From Talinum fruticosum (taxonomy: Eukaryota > Streptophyta > Magnoliopsida > Caryophyllales > Talinaceae), in NCBI GenBank assembly GCA_021018815.1, contig JAITYX010000025.1:3196501-3260500 (forward strand): a DNA stretch of 64,000 bases. Reading direction: 5' to 3'. A program made the position numbers and the translations under genes. Shown in pieces: positions 12,200 to 23,091 of the stretch (position 1 is the stretch's first letter; each line of letters opens with the position of its first letter). Under the pieces are notes generated by a model, which was given only the letters and a program-made list of their open reading frames with translations, had not been told where the DNA came from and searched no databases.

Positions 12200-12593
12200 A
12201 CGTATTACTTCAGTTCTCAAGGAACAACCGTAGTAATAGGTATGAAAATAACCTATTAATATAGTTGTTAATTAAGAACCGTAATAATAGGTCCGGGCCT
12301 AAAATTTTGACTAGAAGGCGGGGATTTGGGGCCAAACCTATTACTACGGTTGTTAGTGAAGAACTCGTAGTAATATCTTAGTCTATTACTACGGTTATTA
12401 ATTTATAACCATCGTAATAGGTACTCTATTACTACGATAGTTCAAACAAACCGTAGTAATAGGTGGTCTTTTACTATGGTTTTGAACCGTAATGAAAGAT
12501 TCTCATCTACAATTACGGACACATACATGATGTCGGATAACCATAGTTAAAGGTCTTTCGGAACTGTAGTTAAAAGTGGTTCTTGTAGTAGTG
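12200..12593. mobile_element. Right end of CACTA element 1: subterminal repeats and terminal inverted repeat
   Basis: The element ends ..CTTGTAGTAGTG at 12593, which on the other strand reads CACTACTACAAG, the classic CACTA terminus. The 400 bp before it hold at least seven copies, in both orientations, of the unit CCTATTACTACGGTT (or AACCGTAGTAATAGG), for example near 12228, 12277, 12341, 12380, 12408, 12423 and 12452. Such subterminal arrays bind the element's own protein in En/Spm-type transposons. The left end was not found and was probably lost with the Athila-like insertion. The flank on the right is the inside of a Sirevirus LTR. Confidence 0.85.
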
Positions 12594-13715
12594 CATATTG
12601 AATACTAGACTTGAAAATTCCAGATTGATAGATTAAGGATAATTGATTATTAAATGTTTTATTTAGACTAATCCTAAACTAATTATAGACCAAAGTATTT
12701 TTGTACTTTGAGAACCATTATCTAATTAGTTTTTGCAGGTTTTATAAAGCCGAATTATCTCAAAGAAAAGAAAAAACAAAGGCTCATGAACCGTTGAAGA
12801 TCTATAGCCAAAAACCCAAAAAACCCGGAACAACCGAGACCAAGCTAACAAGCTAGTTCATTGTCATTTTAGGTAATTTCTCATTTTTCACTCTAATGAG
12901 TTTTTTTACCTGATTGATTAGATTCTTGGAGATTGCAATTTTAGAGAGACGCGAAGCGAAAGCCTATGGGGTCGCTTCAGTAACTCGGATAACCAGTGGT
13001 AGAACAACTTTTGTAAGCTAGGACCTAGGCTCAATCACTAATTCAAGGATGGTCCAAAACTGAGTCCTCAAAGTATCTGTTGCAATGGCCACCTAACCTA
13101 ATTTTTCCAAGATCAAGACGTAACAAATTTCTCTAAAATCATACTATATACTTGCTATAAGATTCTCACCGCTGGAAAATATGCAATACCAACCGATTAT
13201 AGACTTCTAGCTTATAATCATATTTTCTCATTTTTTCTGAGTTGTAATACATAGTGACAAAAGTCTTATTGTCACTTTCTATTCTTCAAACACTTTTAGT
13301 CTTCCATTGACCGAGTTGATAACATAATAACTTCAACTCGGTTGTCAAAGTTGATAAAAGAACTTCAACTTGGAAGTACAAGGTTAGATAAGGGACTTTC
13401 TAAGTCCGGGAAAAACTTTTAAAAGACATGTCTTTGGGAACAAATTTGGTTAGTTATAATCTTTGTATTTCAGGATTCAAATTGTAGATTTTAACTAGGT
13501 GCTTGAATTAGCACTATTCGAGGTTTTCTACCTCGGGAGGGTATCCTCGTGAAAACTACTTATCTTCACTTCATCTCCTTTCTATGTCATTCTAAACTCG
13601 GTTTAACTTTCTAAGTAGTAAGTTTTTGTTGAACTTCAAATTTCTACAAAAATCCTTTAATATCCTATTCACCCCTCTCTAGGGTGATTTACTTCTCCGA
13701 TTGAACTTTCGGTTG
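12594..13715 (+). repeat. Partial Sirevirus LTR (D)
   Basis: Collinear with the second half of the LTRs of elements B and C. It carries the conserved stretch GACCAAAGTATTTTTGTACTTTGAGAACC, the splice-like TTTTGCAGG, the Gly-rich 'CTACCTCGGGAGGGTATCCTCG' region near 13530, and the end block 'CCTATTCACCCCTCTCTAGGGTGA' near 13662. The first half is missing because CACTA element 1 sits at its left edge. No primer site follows, so it is a remnant. Confidence 0.75.
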
Positions 13716-14785
13716 AAAAGACACAAAAAGGTCGTGTTTTTGTAGGTAAGGAGTCTAGCGCCGATTTGGAGCTAGTCTTGGGAGATTGAACCTAGTTTCG
13801 CTGGCTACAAAACATGATTTTTTATGCTTGTTGGCTTCTTACAGTCTACTTTTTTGCATATAGTTACTATTTCGGGCTAGAATTGCGATTGTCACTCTAT
13901 CTTAGTCTAGTCTCATCCCAAGCATACAAATGATGCTAGGTTTTCATGATCGAGTTAACAAAAATAAATAAATAAATAAGAGAGACACTTTTTAGGTCCT
14001 AAAGTTTGCCCCCATTTTGATCGAATCCGAAAGACAAATGTCAAAGTAGACACTAAAGTGACTTATATATTTAGTGGGTGTTACTTTGGATGTGCCTAGA
14101 ATTGGTCATCTTAGAACTGAAACTCTAGCGATGGTCCCGAACTTGACTCATGGCATATGGTCTAAAATCCGGCAATGAGGTTCCTCAAATTGGTCTTATT
14201 AGAATCCCGAAGCTTAGTTGTACAGCTTAATCTTGACTATTCTTTGATCAAAAGGTTGCCAATTGATTGTCTTTGGGAACAATAGATTTTCCGAGTTAAC
14301 ATATTTTGTTAGCCGATAATCGAATATACACTATTTCCTATTTTTTACTTAAATATGTTGACGAAATTGAACACAACAATATGCTAGAGATAAGTTTTAG
14401 ATACTTGATGTATGTGGTGGAAGGATAAGTGTCGATCTGTTAGCCATTGGAGATGATTTGAACCCCGACAATAGGCCTAAACTTAACCAATAGAGTTTGA
14501 AGTCCAGCTGGCCCCGAACTTGGCTAATTAAAGTCCTCAAATCTGTGTTAGTGTGCCTAGGCTTGACCATTTACTCAATGTGAAGCTTGGAAATGGGCTT
14601 GAACCTAACATATTTAGTGAAGTCCGATGTTTATCGCGTTGATTTGTAGCCACACCATCCTGAACTTGGCTAGTTGAAGCCACAAAGCTCATCAATTTTA
14701 CCTAAAATGGACCATTTGCTCAAGCTGAAGCGTGGCAGTAACATATTTACTACACAAACATATTTGATAGGAGGGTTTTCACATC
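13716..14785 (-). repeat. Tat-like (family G) fragment with degenerate tandem units
   Basis: Near 13995-14060 it matches the LTR/PPT edge of family G: on the minus strand a run of G (from TTTGCCCCC) next to a TAGGACCTAAAAAG start, with the conserved 'AAAGTAGACACTAAAG' nearby. From about 14100 to 14740 it has diverged copies of a unit containing 'CCGAACTTGGCTA..AAGTCC' and 'CTTGACCATTTACTCAA' spaced roughly 150 bp apart; the internal region next to the G2 LTR (52300-52440) has the same motifs. There is no credible coding sequence. Confidence 0.5.
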
Positions 14786-14935
14786 AAACTTTATGTTGTT
14801 TTTTAGTTAGTCAATCTAGACTTAGTTATGCTATCGAGTTCGATCTCTTTGTAAAGAACTTTCAATTTCCGTATTTTTCTTTATCATCTTATTCACCCCC
14901 TCTAGATGACCTGGACTCTCTAAAATGAACCTTCA
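14786..14935 (+). repeat. 3' end of the 5' LTR of Sirevirus E
   Basis: Carries the family end block 'CTTATTCACCCCCTCTAGATGA' and the terminal ..GAACCTTCA, followed two bases later by the primer site. The rest of this LTR has been replaced by the Tat-like fragment on its left. Confidence 0.75.
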
Positions 14936-14937
14936 AT

Positions 14938-14950
14938 TGGTATTAGAGCC
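14938..14950 (+). other. Primer binding site of Sirevirus E (initiator tRNA-Met)
   Basis: TGGTATTAGAGCC, one mismatch from the copia site TGGTATCAGAGC, directly after the LTR end. Confidence 0.85.
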
Positions 14951-14996
14951 TAGGATTTCACAAAAGGATCTTACAATCCAAAGGTCTATAAATCAA

Positions 14997-15225
14997 ATGG
15001 CTTAACACTATGGAGAGTTTGATGAAGGAAGGTCATTCACTGGACCATCTAAATTCAAATGGTCCAACTTTACTCACTGGAAGAAGTTGATGGAGTTTTG
15101 CATTTAGGATTATGATGAAGAAGTTTGGGAAGTCATCTCCGATGGAAACTATATTCCCACCAAGAAAATTGGTAATGAAATTGTAGTAAACGTGAAGTTA
15201 GAGTTCACACGTATATTTCGATTAT
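14997..15225 (+). pseudogene. Sirevirus E gag, N-terminal remnant
   Basis: The ATG is 47 bp after the primer site. It encodes the family start (GEFDEGRSFTGPSKFK, then LMEF..DYDEEVWEVISDGNYIP), with a stop at codon 3 and another in the LMEF region. Near 15215 the reading jumps straight to the protease site, so most of gag, including the zinc knuckle, is deleted compared with element B. Confidence 0.8.
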
Positions 15226-17805
15226 GGATGCTCCGGACACATGTTAGGAGAATCAATACTCTTTTCCGAGCTAGAAAAGATGAATGGACGGAAGGTCACC
15301 TTCGGAGACAATAACAATGGATAGATTGTAGGAATTGGTAGAGTTGGCCATGGTGACAATTCAGTCAGCCCTGTCCACCTTGTCAAAGTTCTTAAATACA
15401 ATTTTCTAAGCATCTCCCAATTATATGATAAAGGATAAGAGGTAAGATTCACTCATACCAAGTACTTCATTACTAATGCTAGTTTAAAGGAGATAAAGCT
15501 CTCATGTCCGAGGTTGGGTAACACTTATTATCACTCTTAATGATTCAACCCAAAACTTGTCATGTTTAAAAGCTTTTGTAAATGATGAATCATGGAGATG
15601 ACACGTAGGTTAGGACATATTAGCATCCATATTAACATTAAGAAATTAGCTTCACAAGGGTTAGTATGAGGACTTCCAAAGTGTGCTTTTAAGAAAGATA
15701 AAATTTGTGATACATACACAAAAGGGAAACAAGTTAGATCTTCATTTAAACCACTCAAAATTATTTCCACCTTAAAAGTGCATGAATTAATTCATATGGA
15801 TCTATGTGTTGAAATACCCATAAAAAGCTTAGGAGGTAAATCATATGTACTTGTGATTATTGATGATTTTTCAAGATTTACCTTGGTTTATTTTTTAAAA
15901 AATAAGAATGAAGCTTTCAAAGAGTTCACCAAGGTCTGCAAGCAAATTTAAGTGGAATCCGAGACTCAAATAAGAAGAATAAGAACTGAGTATGAGAGAA
16001 GTTCAATTACTCAAAATTTGCTAATTTATATGATAAGAATGAGCTTAGAATGATGGAAACTAGGAGAACTAAACCACAACTCGACCCGGTTTAAGAACTA
16101 GCTCGAGAACCGAAGCTCAAGAAGTAATTGAAACATAATCGGATCGAGCAACGAAAGAAACAAGTGTTCAACCTTCAAAAGTGGTAAATCAAATATCTAC
16201 TAAAGCGTTTAAATATGTTTCTAGTCATCCACCTAAAAACATCATTTCTGATAACAATACAAGTGTAATAACTCGATCTTCTTTGCATAATCCATGTACA
16301 TTTTCTGCATTAATTTCATTAATTAAACCTAAAAATGTAACAAAATCCTTACTTGAACCCAAACTGGTGGAGTCCATGTGAGAAAAGCTCTCACAATTTA
16401 AAAGAAACTAAGTTTGGACTATGACCAAACGACCAACTAACCATCCAATTGTAGGAACCAAGTGTGTTTTTAAAAACAAACTCGATGATGAGGGATTAGT
16501 AGTCGAAATAAGGCCTAACTTATAGCCCAAGGGTATAACCAAGAAGAAGGAATTGATTGTGGGGAAACATTTACACCAGTTGCTAGGATTAAAGCAATTA
16601 GGATTCTACTTGCATTGACATCCAGCATGAACATCATGTTATATCAAATGGATCTTAACTGTGCATTTTGAATGGTTGTATTCATGAAGAAGTTTATGTC
16701 GAGCAACCCCTGGATTTGAAAACCCTCATTTTCCAAATCATCTTTTCAAATTGCAAAAACTTCTTTATGGTTTGATACAAGCTCCAAGAGCTTGGTATGA
16801 ATGATTTAAGTACAAAGATTCAATAGTTTGTTGTTTCATAATGTATTTAAAAGAGGTTTCATTGACAAAAACCAAGTGAAAAGATTTTATTATCATTCAA
16901 ATTTATGTATATGATATAATCTTTGGTGCAATTAATGAGATTTTAGGCCAAGTAGTTTCTGGACTTGTAAGACAGAATTCCAAATGAGCATGCTTGAGAG
17001 AATCGAATTTCTTCCTTGGTTTGCAAATCAAGGAAGAAAAGGATAGAATCTATGTCCACCAGTCCAAGTATGTCATGGAGTTACTAATGATGTACAAACT
17101 CAAAGATGCTAAGCCAACAGACAACTTTGATGGGTAGCAGATACCAAACTAGACTCGGACGAGTAGGGTAAATTAGTAGATCGAAACTTTACGGAGGTAT
17201 GATTGGATTTGTACTTTACCTAACTTCTAGTAGGCCATATATTATGTTTAGTGTCTTCCTATGTGTAGGATTTCAAGCTAATCCAAAAGAATCTTATCAC
17301 ACTATGGGGAAGAGAATTTTTAGATATCTTACGAGACTCGTCACTTGGGTCTCTGGTACTCGAAAGACTCAGGTCCGACTCTTATTGGCTACTCAGGTGC
17401 TGACTTTTTGGGTACAAGCTTGATAGGAAAGGGTACTTTAGGCGCTGACACTTGGTCTCCTGGCACTTAAAGAAACAAAAATGAGTCCCTTATCAATAAT
17501 CGAGGCTGAGTACATAGCAACCGGAACTTGCTCCGCTTAGTTGTTGTGGATCAAGTAACATCTCAAGGATTTAAGCCTCGAGCTTCTTAGCAATTGCTAT
17601 CAAGTGTCACAATCAAAGTCGAATAAGCGTCACCAACAACCTAGTCTAACATTTAAAGACTAAGCACATTGACGTCAGGTATCACTTTCTAAGAGATCAT
17701 TTTTAAAAAGGTGATATAGAATTACATGTTTTGGGTGATATTTTCACTAAACCATCATGTGAAGATTAGTTTTGCTTTATCGAAATGAGTTTGGTATGTG
17801 AAATG
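15226..17805 (+). pseudogene. Sirevirus E pol pseudogene with two internal deletions
   Basis: Starts at a half-preserved protease site (GCSGHM near 15228; the Asp-Ser before it is lost). It continues with GKVTFGDNN-like and LSISQLYDKG segments, the GAG-pre-integrase (RRLGHISIHI near 15604), and integrase (HMDLCVEIPIKSLGGKSYVL near 15795). After TQIRRIRTEYER the integrase C-terminus is deleted, and the variable linker and RT follow from about 16050. The RT catalytic motif is mutated from YVDD to YVYD at 16904-16915. RNase H runs about 17400-17700. The end is near 17805, where the reading decays. Clearly inactive. Confidence 0.85.
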
Positions 17806-18208
17806 CTTGATTACATGTTTTATTGCATGAGCTATTATGTATGTATCTTGTTTAAACATGTTTTCATTGAGAGAAATATGATTGATTAGAAGTTCGGTTA
17901 AAAATTCATGAAACCGAGCTCTAATAGTTAGTGAACTGAGTTGTTTCTTAGTACTCACATGGCTAACTCGGGTCGAATTAGTTAAAATCAAATGAACAGT
18001 TAAATGTCCGAGGTTATCTCTAATTAATAAAGAATCTTGGATAAATTTTTTCAAAATTCTCTCTCTCTCCCCCGCACGATCTCACTGAAAAACTAACCGT
18101 TAGGATGCTCGACTTAAGCAACCGCTGGAATCTAGTCTGTTGGAAACTAGCTAATAGTAGGTGTCCGAGAGTCGGAGTTAGATTTCTATCCTTTGAGAGC
18201 ATTTTCTC

Positions 18209-18217
18209 TATAAATAG
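18209..18217 (+). promoter_or_regulatory. TATA box before ORF3 of Sirevirus E
   Basis: TATAAATAG, 225 bp before the ORF3 ATG and about 400 bp after the end of pol, followed by a CT-rich leader. Same position as in A, B and C. Confidence 0.55.
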
Positions 18218-18433
18218 CCCTCATTTTGATTTAATTCATTATTTTGCTATTTTTGCTCTCATTCATTCAAAACTCATAACTCATAACTCACTTGTACTCT
18301 TAATCTTAGACTCATGTTCTCATTCTATCTTCAATCAAAATTTACACACTTTCTCTGTCTCTCTCTTTTTCTCTGTTCTTACTACTTCTACTTCTACTCT
18401 TTTCATTTTCTCTCTCTCTATCTCTCTATAAAA

Positions 18434-19880
18434 ATGCCTAAGATAGGTTCCCTAATTAAGGGTGGTTCAACCATAAAGAATTTCATAACCTCTTCTAGAC
18501 TTGTTCCCTCAACATCTAAGCCTCGAGGTTCCTAAGAGGGAGACCTCAAAAACTAAAGCCAGTTCTTTGTAAAACTAGAAAATCAACAACTCTTGTAGTT
18601 GCCCAACACTACTACTTGGAAGATAAATTCTTTCTTACTACCAAAATATCTTGGGTTGCGAAAACTCATGAAGACTTATTTTCTTAAACTTCTTTTCTTC
18701 TATCACTATGTCTACCCGGACTTACTTATTGAATTCCGCCAAAATTTATCTGTCTTAGATAACATTCTTGTATCCCGAGTTCAAGGCAAGAAAATTGTTA
18801 TCACTCTTGTTCTTCTCCATACGCTTTTCAACATCGAAAGTCTACTCCTTGAGTATGACATGCAATATTACTCGAACATTGTTGATGATTTCTTTCATAA
18901 ATATGCCGAGTCAAACCGAAGGCCCGAAAGAATTTTTCCATTACCCAATTGAAGTTTGAACCCGGACTTCTCTGCTTCTTTTGACGAGAACTGTGTTCTC
19001 ATTTTATGCTTGAAAGGATAACCCAAACAACAAGGTTCTCAAAGTTCTTGACAACATTATGGAAGGGTATGATATCGATCTCTTGGTGTTCATAATTGAC
19101 AAATCACTTCGGTACCTTAGGATAAAAAGAACCACCCTCTTCCCTTCGGAGCACTACTCTCATGAGTCTTTGCTCACTTCAAGCTCGAGCACCTACAAGA
19201 CAAATTTCTGACTCCTACTATTTTTATTGACAGAGAAAAGCTTCTAGGCCTAGGTTACCGAGAAACCGAGCCTAACATCTTGGAGCTTTCTTCGAACATC
19301 ATCCAACCTTTCCCTTCTCTTTCCAAAGAACAACTACTTCTTATCTCCCCTAGCCCTTGTACTTCTCAGCCAGCCCATCTGCTAAGTCCTTTAAGCAAAT
19401 GGCTTCTCATTTTGCTGCCCTGGTTTAAGAGTTTAAAAATACTCTCACAGCCTATGAACAACTTATTCCGCTTCTAACTCGCATGCAAGCAACGACTTAG
19501 AGGTATATTGTTTAGAATAAGAGTCTAATTAATGATCTTAAGGAAGCGCTCAACAGAAAAGAGGATTTAGTTTAGTGCCCTCTTAAAGTATCAAGACAAC
19601 CAGCTGCACTAGCGAGAAGAAGAATAAGAGGACGAGTCTTCCTCGGACGAAGAAGCGATTGAAGGAAAAGAAGTTTTCTCCTCGAAGGAGTCGATTCTAA
19701 AGTGATAGGAACTTCTATAATACCTCCGTCTCCGCAGCTTATTCAGCCTGTTCAAGGTGAATGCTTAGATATCAAAGAAGAAGATCAACCACTAGTTCAC
19801 CACAAGTGAACTCATACTTCAAGACATGCATCTTCTTCACAGACCTACTCAAACTCCGTAAGTTGAGGGTTCATAAATTA
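18434..19880 (+). pseudogene. Sirevirus E ORF3, nearly full but broken
   Basis: ATG after a CT-rich leader; begins MPKIGSLIKGGSTIK, close to the start of element A. N-terminal globular part about 18600-18950: KYLGLRKLMK, the VYPDLLIEFRQNL segment, SRVQGKKIV, LLHTLFNIES, and VDDFFHKYAE. The middle (about 19040-19320) has EKLLGLGYRETEPN. The C-terminal part (about 19390-19600) reads as a helical, probably coiled-coil region (LLTRMQA.., SLINDLKEALNRKEDL), then an acidic stretch EDESSSDEEAIEGKE near 19630. Several stops and frameshifts. The same three-part layout is seen in B and C. Function unknown; possible roles are discussed in the findings. Confidence 0.65.
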
Positions 19881-20008
19881 AAGCACCAAGACCTTTGTTA
19901 CTTGTTGAATGCAGGTTAAAGGTCCTAGCAAACATCCTCATCTCAACCAGTAGCTCAACCTCCCTTTTTATTTCTTTCTATTTTCTATTGTTTTGTCTAA
20001 TAATTTTT

Positions 20009-21424
20009 TGAAGGTTTGTGCTCTAAGAGTCTCAAACACCCTAGAAGGGGTGAATAAGGTGAGAAGGAAAACTTATGATAAAATAAATCTTTAGGCTCAA
20101 GTCGGAACTCGAAATGAAGTGTTGAGTCTAGATTGGACTCAGAAAGATAACAACAAGAGATTTTTATGTGGAAACCCTCTCGGGGTAGAAAATCACGGCT
20201 GATATCGGTTCAAATAAAAAGTCAAATCCACTATTTTAAATCGACAAAATACAAGGATTGATTCTCCGAAATGTTCCCTTAGACAATTCAATACAAGTTT
20301 TCCTAGGAAAGAAGTTATCTTATTTTCCTAGTACTTCCTAATTGAGATACTCTTTATAGCTAGGTACAACTGAGTTAAGTTACCCTTACAGCTCAATCAA
20401 GGGAAATATAAAAGAATTGTGTAAAAACAAATGTAAGTGATTACAAGAGTTCTTGATTCAACTCGGCAATTGAGAAACTAAGTATAGAGTTGAATGCTAG
20501 AAAGATTGAGCATAAGAGATGAGAGTTATATTCCATCAATCATCTAAGTCTTATGATGTGGTGTCTATTTATAATCAGCAATGCAGATAGCCATTGTGTC
20601 TTGGGCTCAACTAATGAGAAACACTAGCCATTGTAACGGATAGTCTAAGTCCTTCAAATAATGAACTTTTTTAAAGTAGTCATTCTACATCGGTTCTAGG
20701 CTCAAAAAGTAATCCAACCTACTTGTTGTGACTGAAATCTAGGGTGGAAACAACTGTTAGACTCAAAGTTGAAGTTCATAGAAAATGGTAAGAAATAATC
20801 TTGACATGGTGTATGAGCTCGCCTGAAAATGCAGCTTTTCCGTCTATCGGCATTTAATGGTAAGAAGGTTGTTTTTACTTTTTAAATTGAGATTAATCAA
20901 CTTTTATCAACCTGTAAAAATGAACCAATATGGTACTCAAAGTATAAAAATACTTTGATCCAAGATTAGTGAAGGATATTAATCAATTCCAATATTTAAA
21001 CGCTGAATATCGTTAATCTAATTAAATAAAAAATTTTAAGTCTAATATTCAATACGTTTCAATTCCATTTGTGTTTATTTTTGAATCATAAAAAAGTTAG
21101 AGAAATACATAGACACATTTCATTAGATTTTCCTTTCAAGATAATTTCAATTAAATAAAGCTAGCTTAATTTTTAATTAACGCAAGAATTCTGACTTCAA
21201 AACAAGGCGAGTTCGGATGACAAGTTAAGTTCATGAAATTATTAGGCAAGATTTCTGTCTAAATCTATATGAGTAGATCAGAAACCCAAAACTAAGTGTT
21301 AACTTAAGACAAGCTTTCTGAGTGAGTCGGATAGAGATGAAAACTCAAAGATAATTTTTCTAAGGGGTGAGAATGACTTGAATTTAAAACCATGATGAAA
21401 GATAAATTCATACATGAGTCTTCA
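20009..21424 (-). repeat. 3' LTR of Sirevirus F
   Basis: On the minus strand it begins TGAAGACTC, right after the purine tract, and ends ..GAGCACAAACCTTCA, about 1.4 kb. It shares the 'ACCAATATGGTACTCAAAGTATAAAAATACTTTGATCC' region (near 20925, reverse sense) and the 'CACCCTAGAAGGGGTGAATAAGGTG' end block with the other Sirevirus LTRs. Its outer edge abuts the 3' part of element E, so F inserted into E in the opposite direction. The partner LTR is missing. Confidence 0.85.
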
Positions 21425-21440
21425 ATCTCCCCTTTTTTGA
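21425..21440 (-). other. Polypurine tract of Sirevirus F
   Basis: Minus strand TCAAAAAAGGGGAGAT immediately before the LTR start TGAAGACTC. Element C has the same arrangement at 48135-48147. Confidence 0.9.
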
Positions 21441-21829
21441 TGAAAGGTATTCAACAATTAGAAATATGAGTTAGTATTATAAAACAATAAGATTTAGAAA
21501 GAAATATATTCAACGCTCAAAGCATGTTGTGCATTAGAGATGTATTATTAGCTATCCGAGCAAGCTGAGTTATCGAAATTGTGCAACGATCATTTATGTC
21601 CGAGTTTGAAAGCATAAATAGTATCGGAGGAAATTATCATTAGAACAAGTTATGCTATTAGAACAAAGAATGACATGTATCAAAGAAATGATCAAGAAAA
21701 AGTAAGTTGTATCCACTAATCGAAGAAATACTTGAAATTATCACTTGGATTAACCGGGAGCCGATACAAAAGTAGATAAAAAATATTAAATATTAATCAG
21801 AATAGAAGAGCTCAAAATTAGCAAAAATT

Positions 21830-22496
21830 TGGGAGAGAAGAGCTCCAAAGGGAAGAGGAGGGTTCTTCCGATGTAGTGGAACGAAGTAATTTACTCAACG
21901 ATGAAAGGGAAGACATCAATTTCATAGCCTTCAAGAATATCAAATAAAACTTTAAGAACTTTTGTTAGGGTTCTCTTTTGAGATATAGTATAAGAACACT
22001 GTTCTCATCAAGAAGAAATAAAGAAGTTTATCCTTAGACTTCAACTATGTCACATAAAAGATTTTGCGAGCCTTTGGAGGGGCTCGAGCATATTTAGAAA
22101 AAAATTCCTCAGCTTGTTCAGCGAAAGGAATTGGATTATCATCGAAGAATAGAAACTGAATATTGAAGAGCTTGTGAAGGAGATTATGGTTTGCGACAAT
22201 TCGTTCGTCGCGAACGGAAGAATTAAGAACTTTGTTTTTGTTGATAAGATTTTGATAGAATTATGAGAATAGCTCAGGATGGATGTAGTCATAGTAGCAA
22301 AGGTCATCACGGAAACCCATTTTCTTAAGATTTTCAACCCAAGACAACTTGATGGTAGAGAAGAATTTGTCATCCAAGAAGTAATGCTAGGCAACGATGG
22401 AGTGTTTGGGATCTTCGAAGGCTAAGGCTTTGCCCTTTGAGAAGTTCTAGCCTTTTTGTCGACTAAACCTCCTTCAATGGCAACACCATTAGGCAT
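21830..22496 (-). pseudogene. Sirevirus F ORF3, N-terminal two thirds
   Basis: Minus-strand ATG at 22496 (MPNGVAIEGG). In a second frame the conserved N-terminal domain is readable: DKFFSTIKLSWVENLKK, a YDYIHPELFS segment, SVRDERIVANHNLLHKLFNIQ, IPFAEQAEEFFSKYAR, then EGYEIDVFPFIVE near 21930. This is the copy in which the domain is easiest to follow. It breaks off near 21830, before the coiled-coil seen in B and C, leaving about 390 bp of AT-rich 3' sequence to the purine tract. The intergenic DNA from 22497 to 23091 has only a weak TATA-like AATAAATTT (minus) near 22700. Confidence 0.65.
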
Positions 22497-23091
22497 ATTG
22501 AGAGATATGAAAATAGAATGACAAAGAATAGTACAAGTCGAAGAGATGTGAAGAATAAGTGAGAGAATGAGTAACGAGAGAGAGTTTGAGTCCGAAAAGT
22601 GAGTGAGCCTTAGTGAGTTAAAGAAATTCGAGTATGAGTTTTAGAGAGTGTGAGAGAAAACATTGCAAAGTGAAAGAATGAAAATAAAGAAGTGAAATTT
22701 ATTGAAAAATGCTCTCAACGGATAAAAACCGTAACCGACCCGAGTTTTCAAAACAACGACTAGTTGAAACATTTGTTATTCCAACGTCGGTTAAATTTTG
22801 AAACTACTTCCTAATTATTCACATGCGTGACACAGAAAGATGAATCTTTTGAAAAAGTTCCAAAGATTCTCTATTAAATTAGAGATGATCCCGAAGTTTG
22901 ATATCCATTTTCTCTTAACCGAGTTTGACTCAATTAACTCGTTTGAGTTGCTTAAAAACACTTAGTTACTCACAACTAGAGCTTAGTTTCATGAATTATC
23001 AACTAAACCACCAGTTATTCAAACTATACTTAGTGAAAATATATAAAATAGAATAACAACATAGTAAATCTTGCAATAAACATGTAATCGG

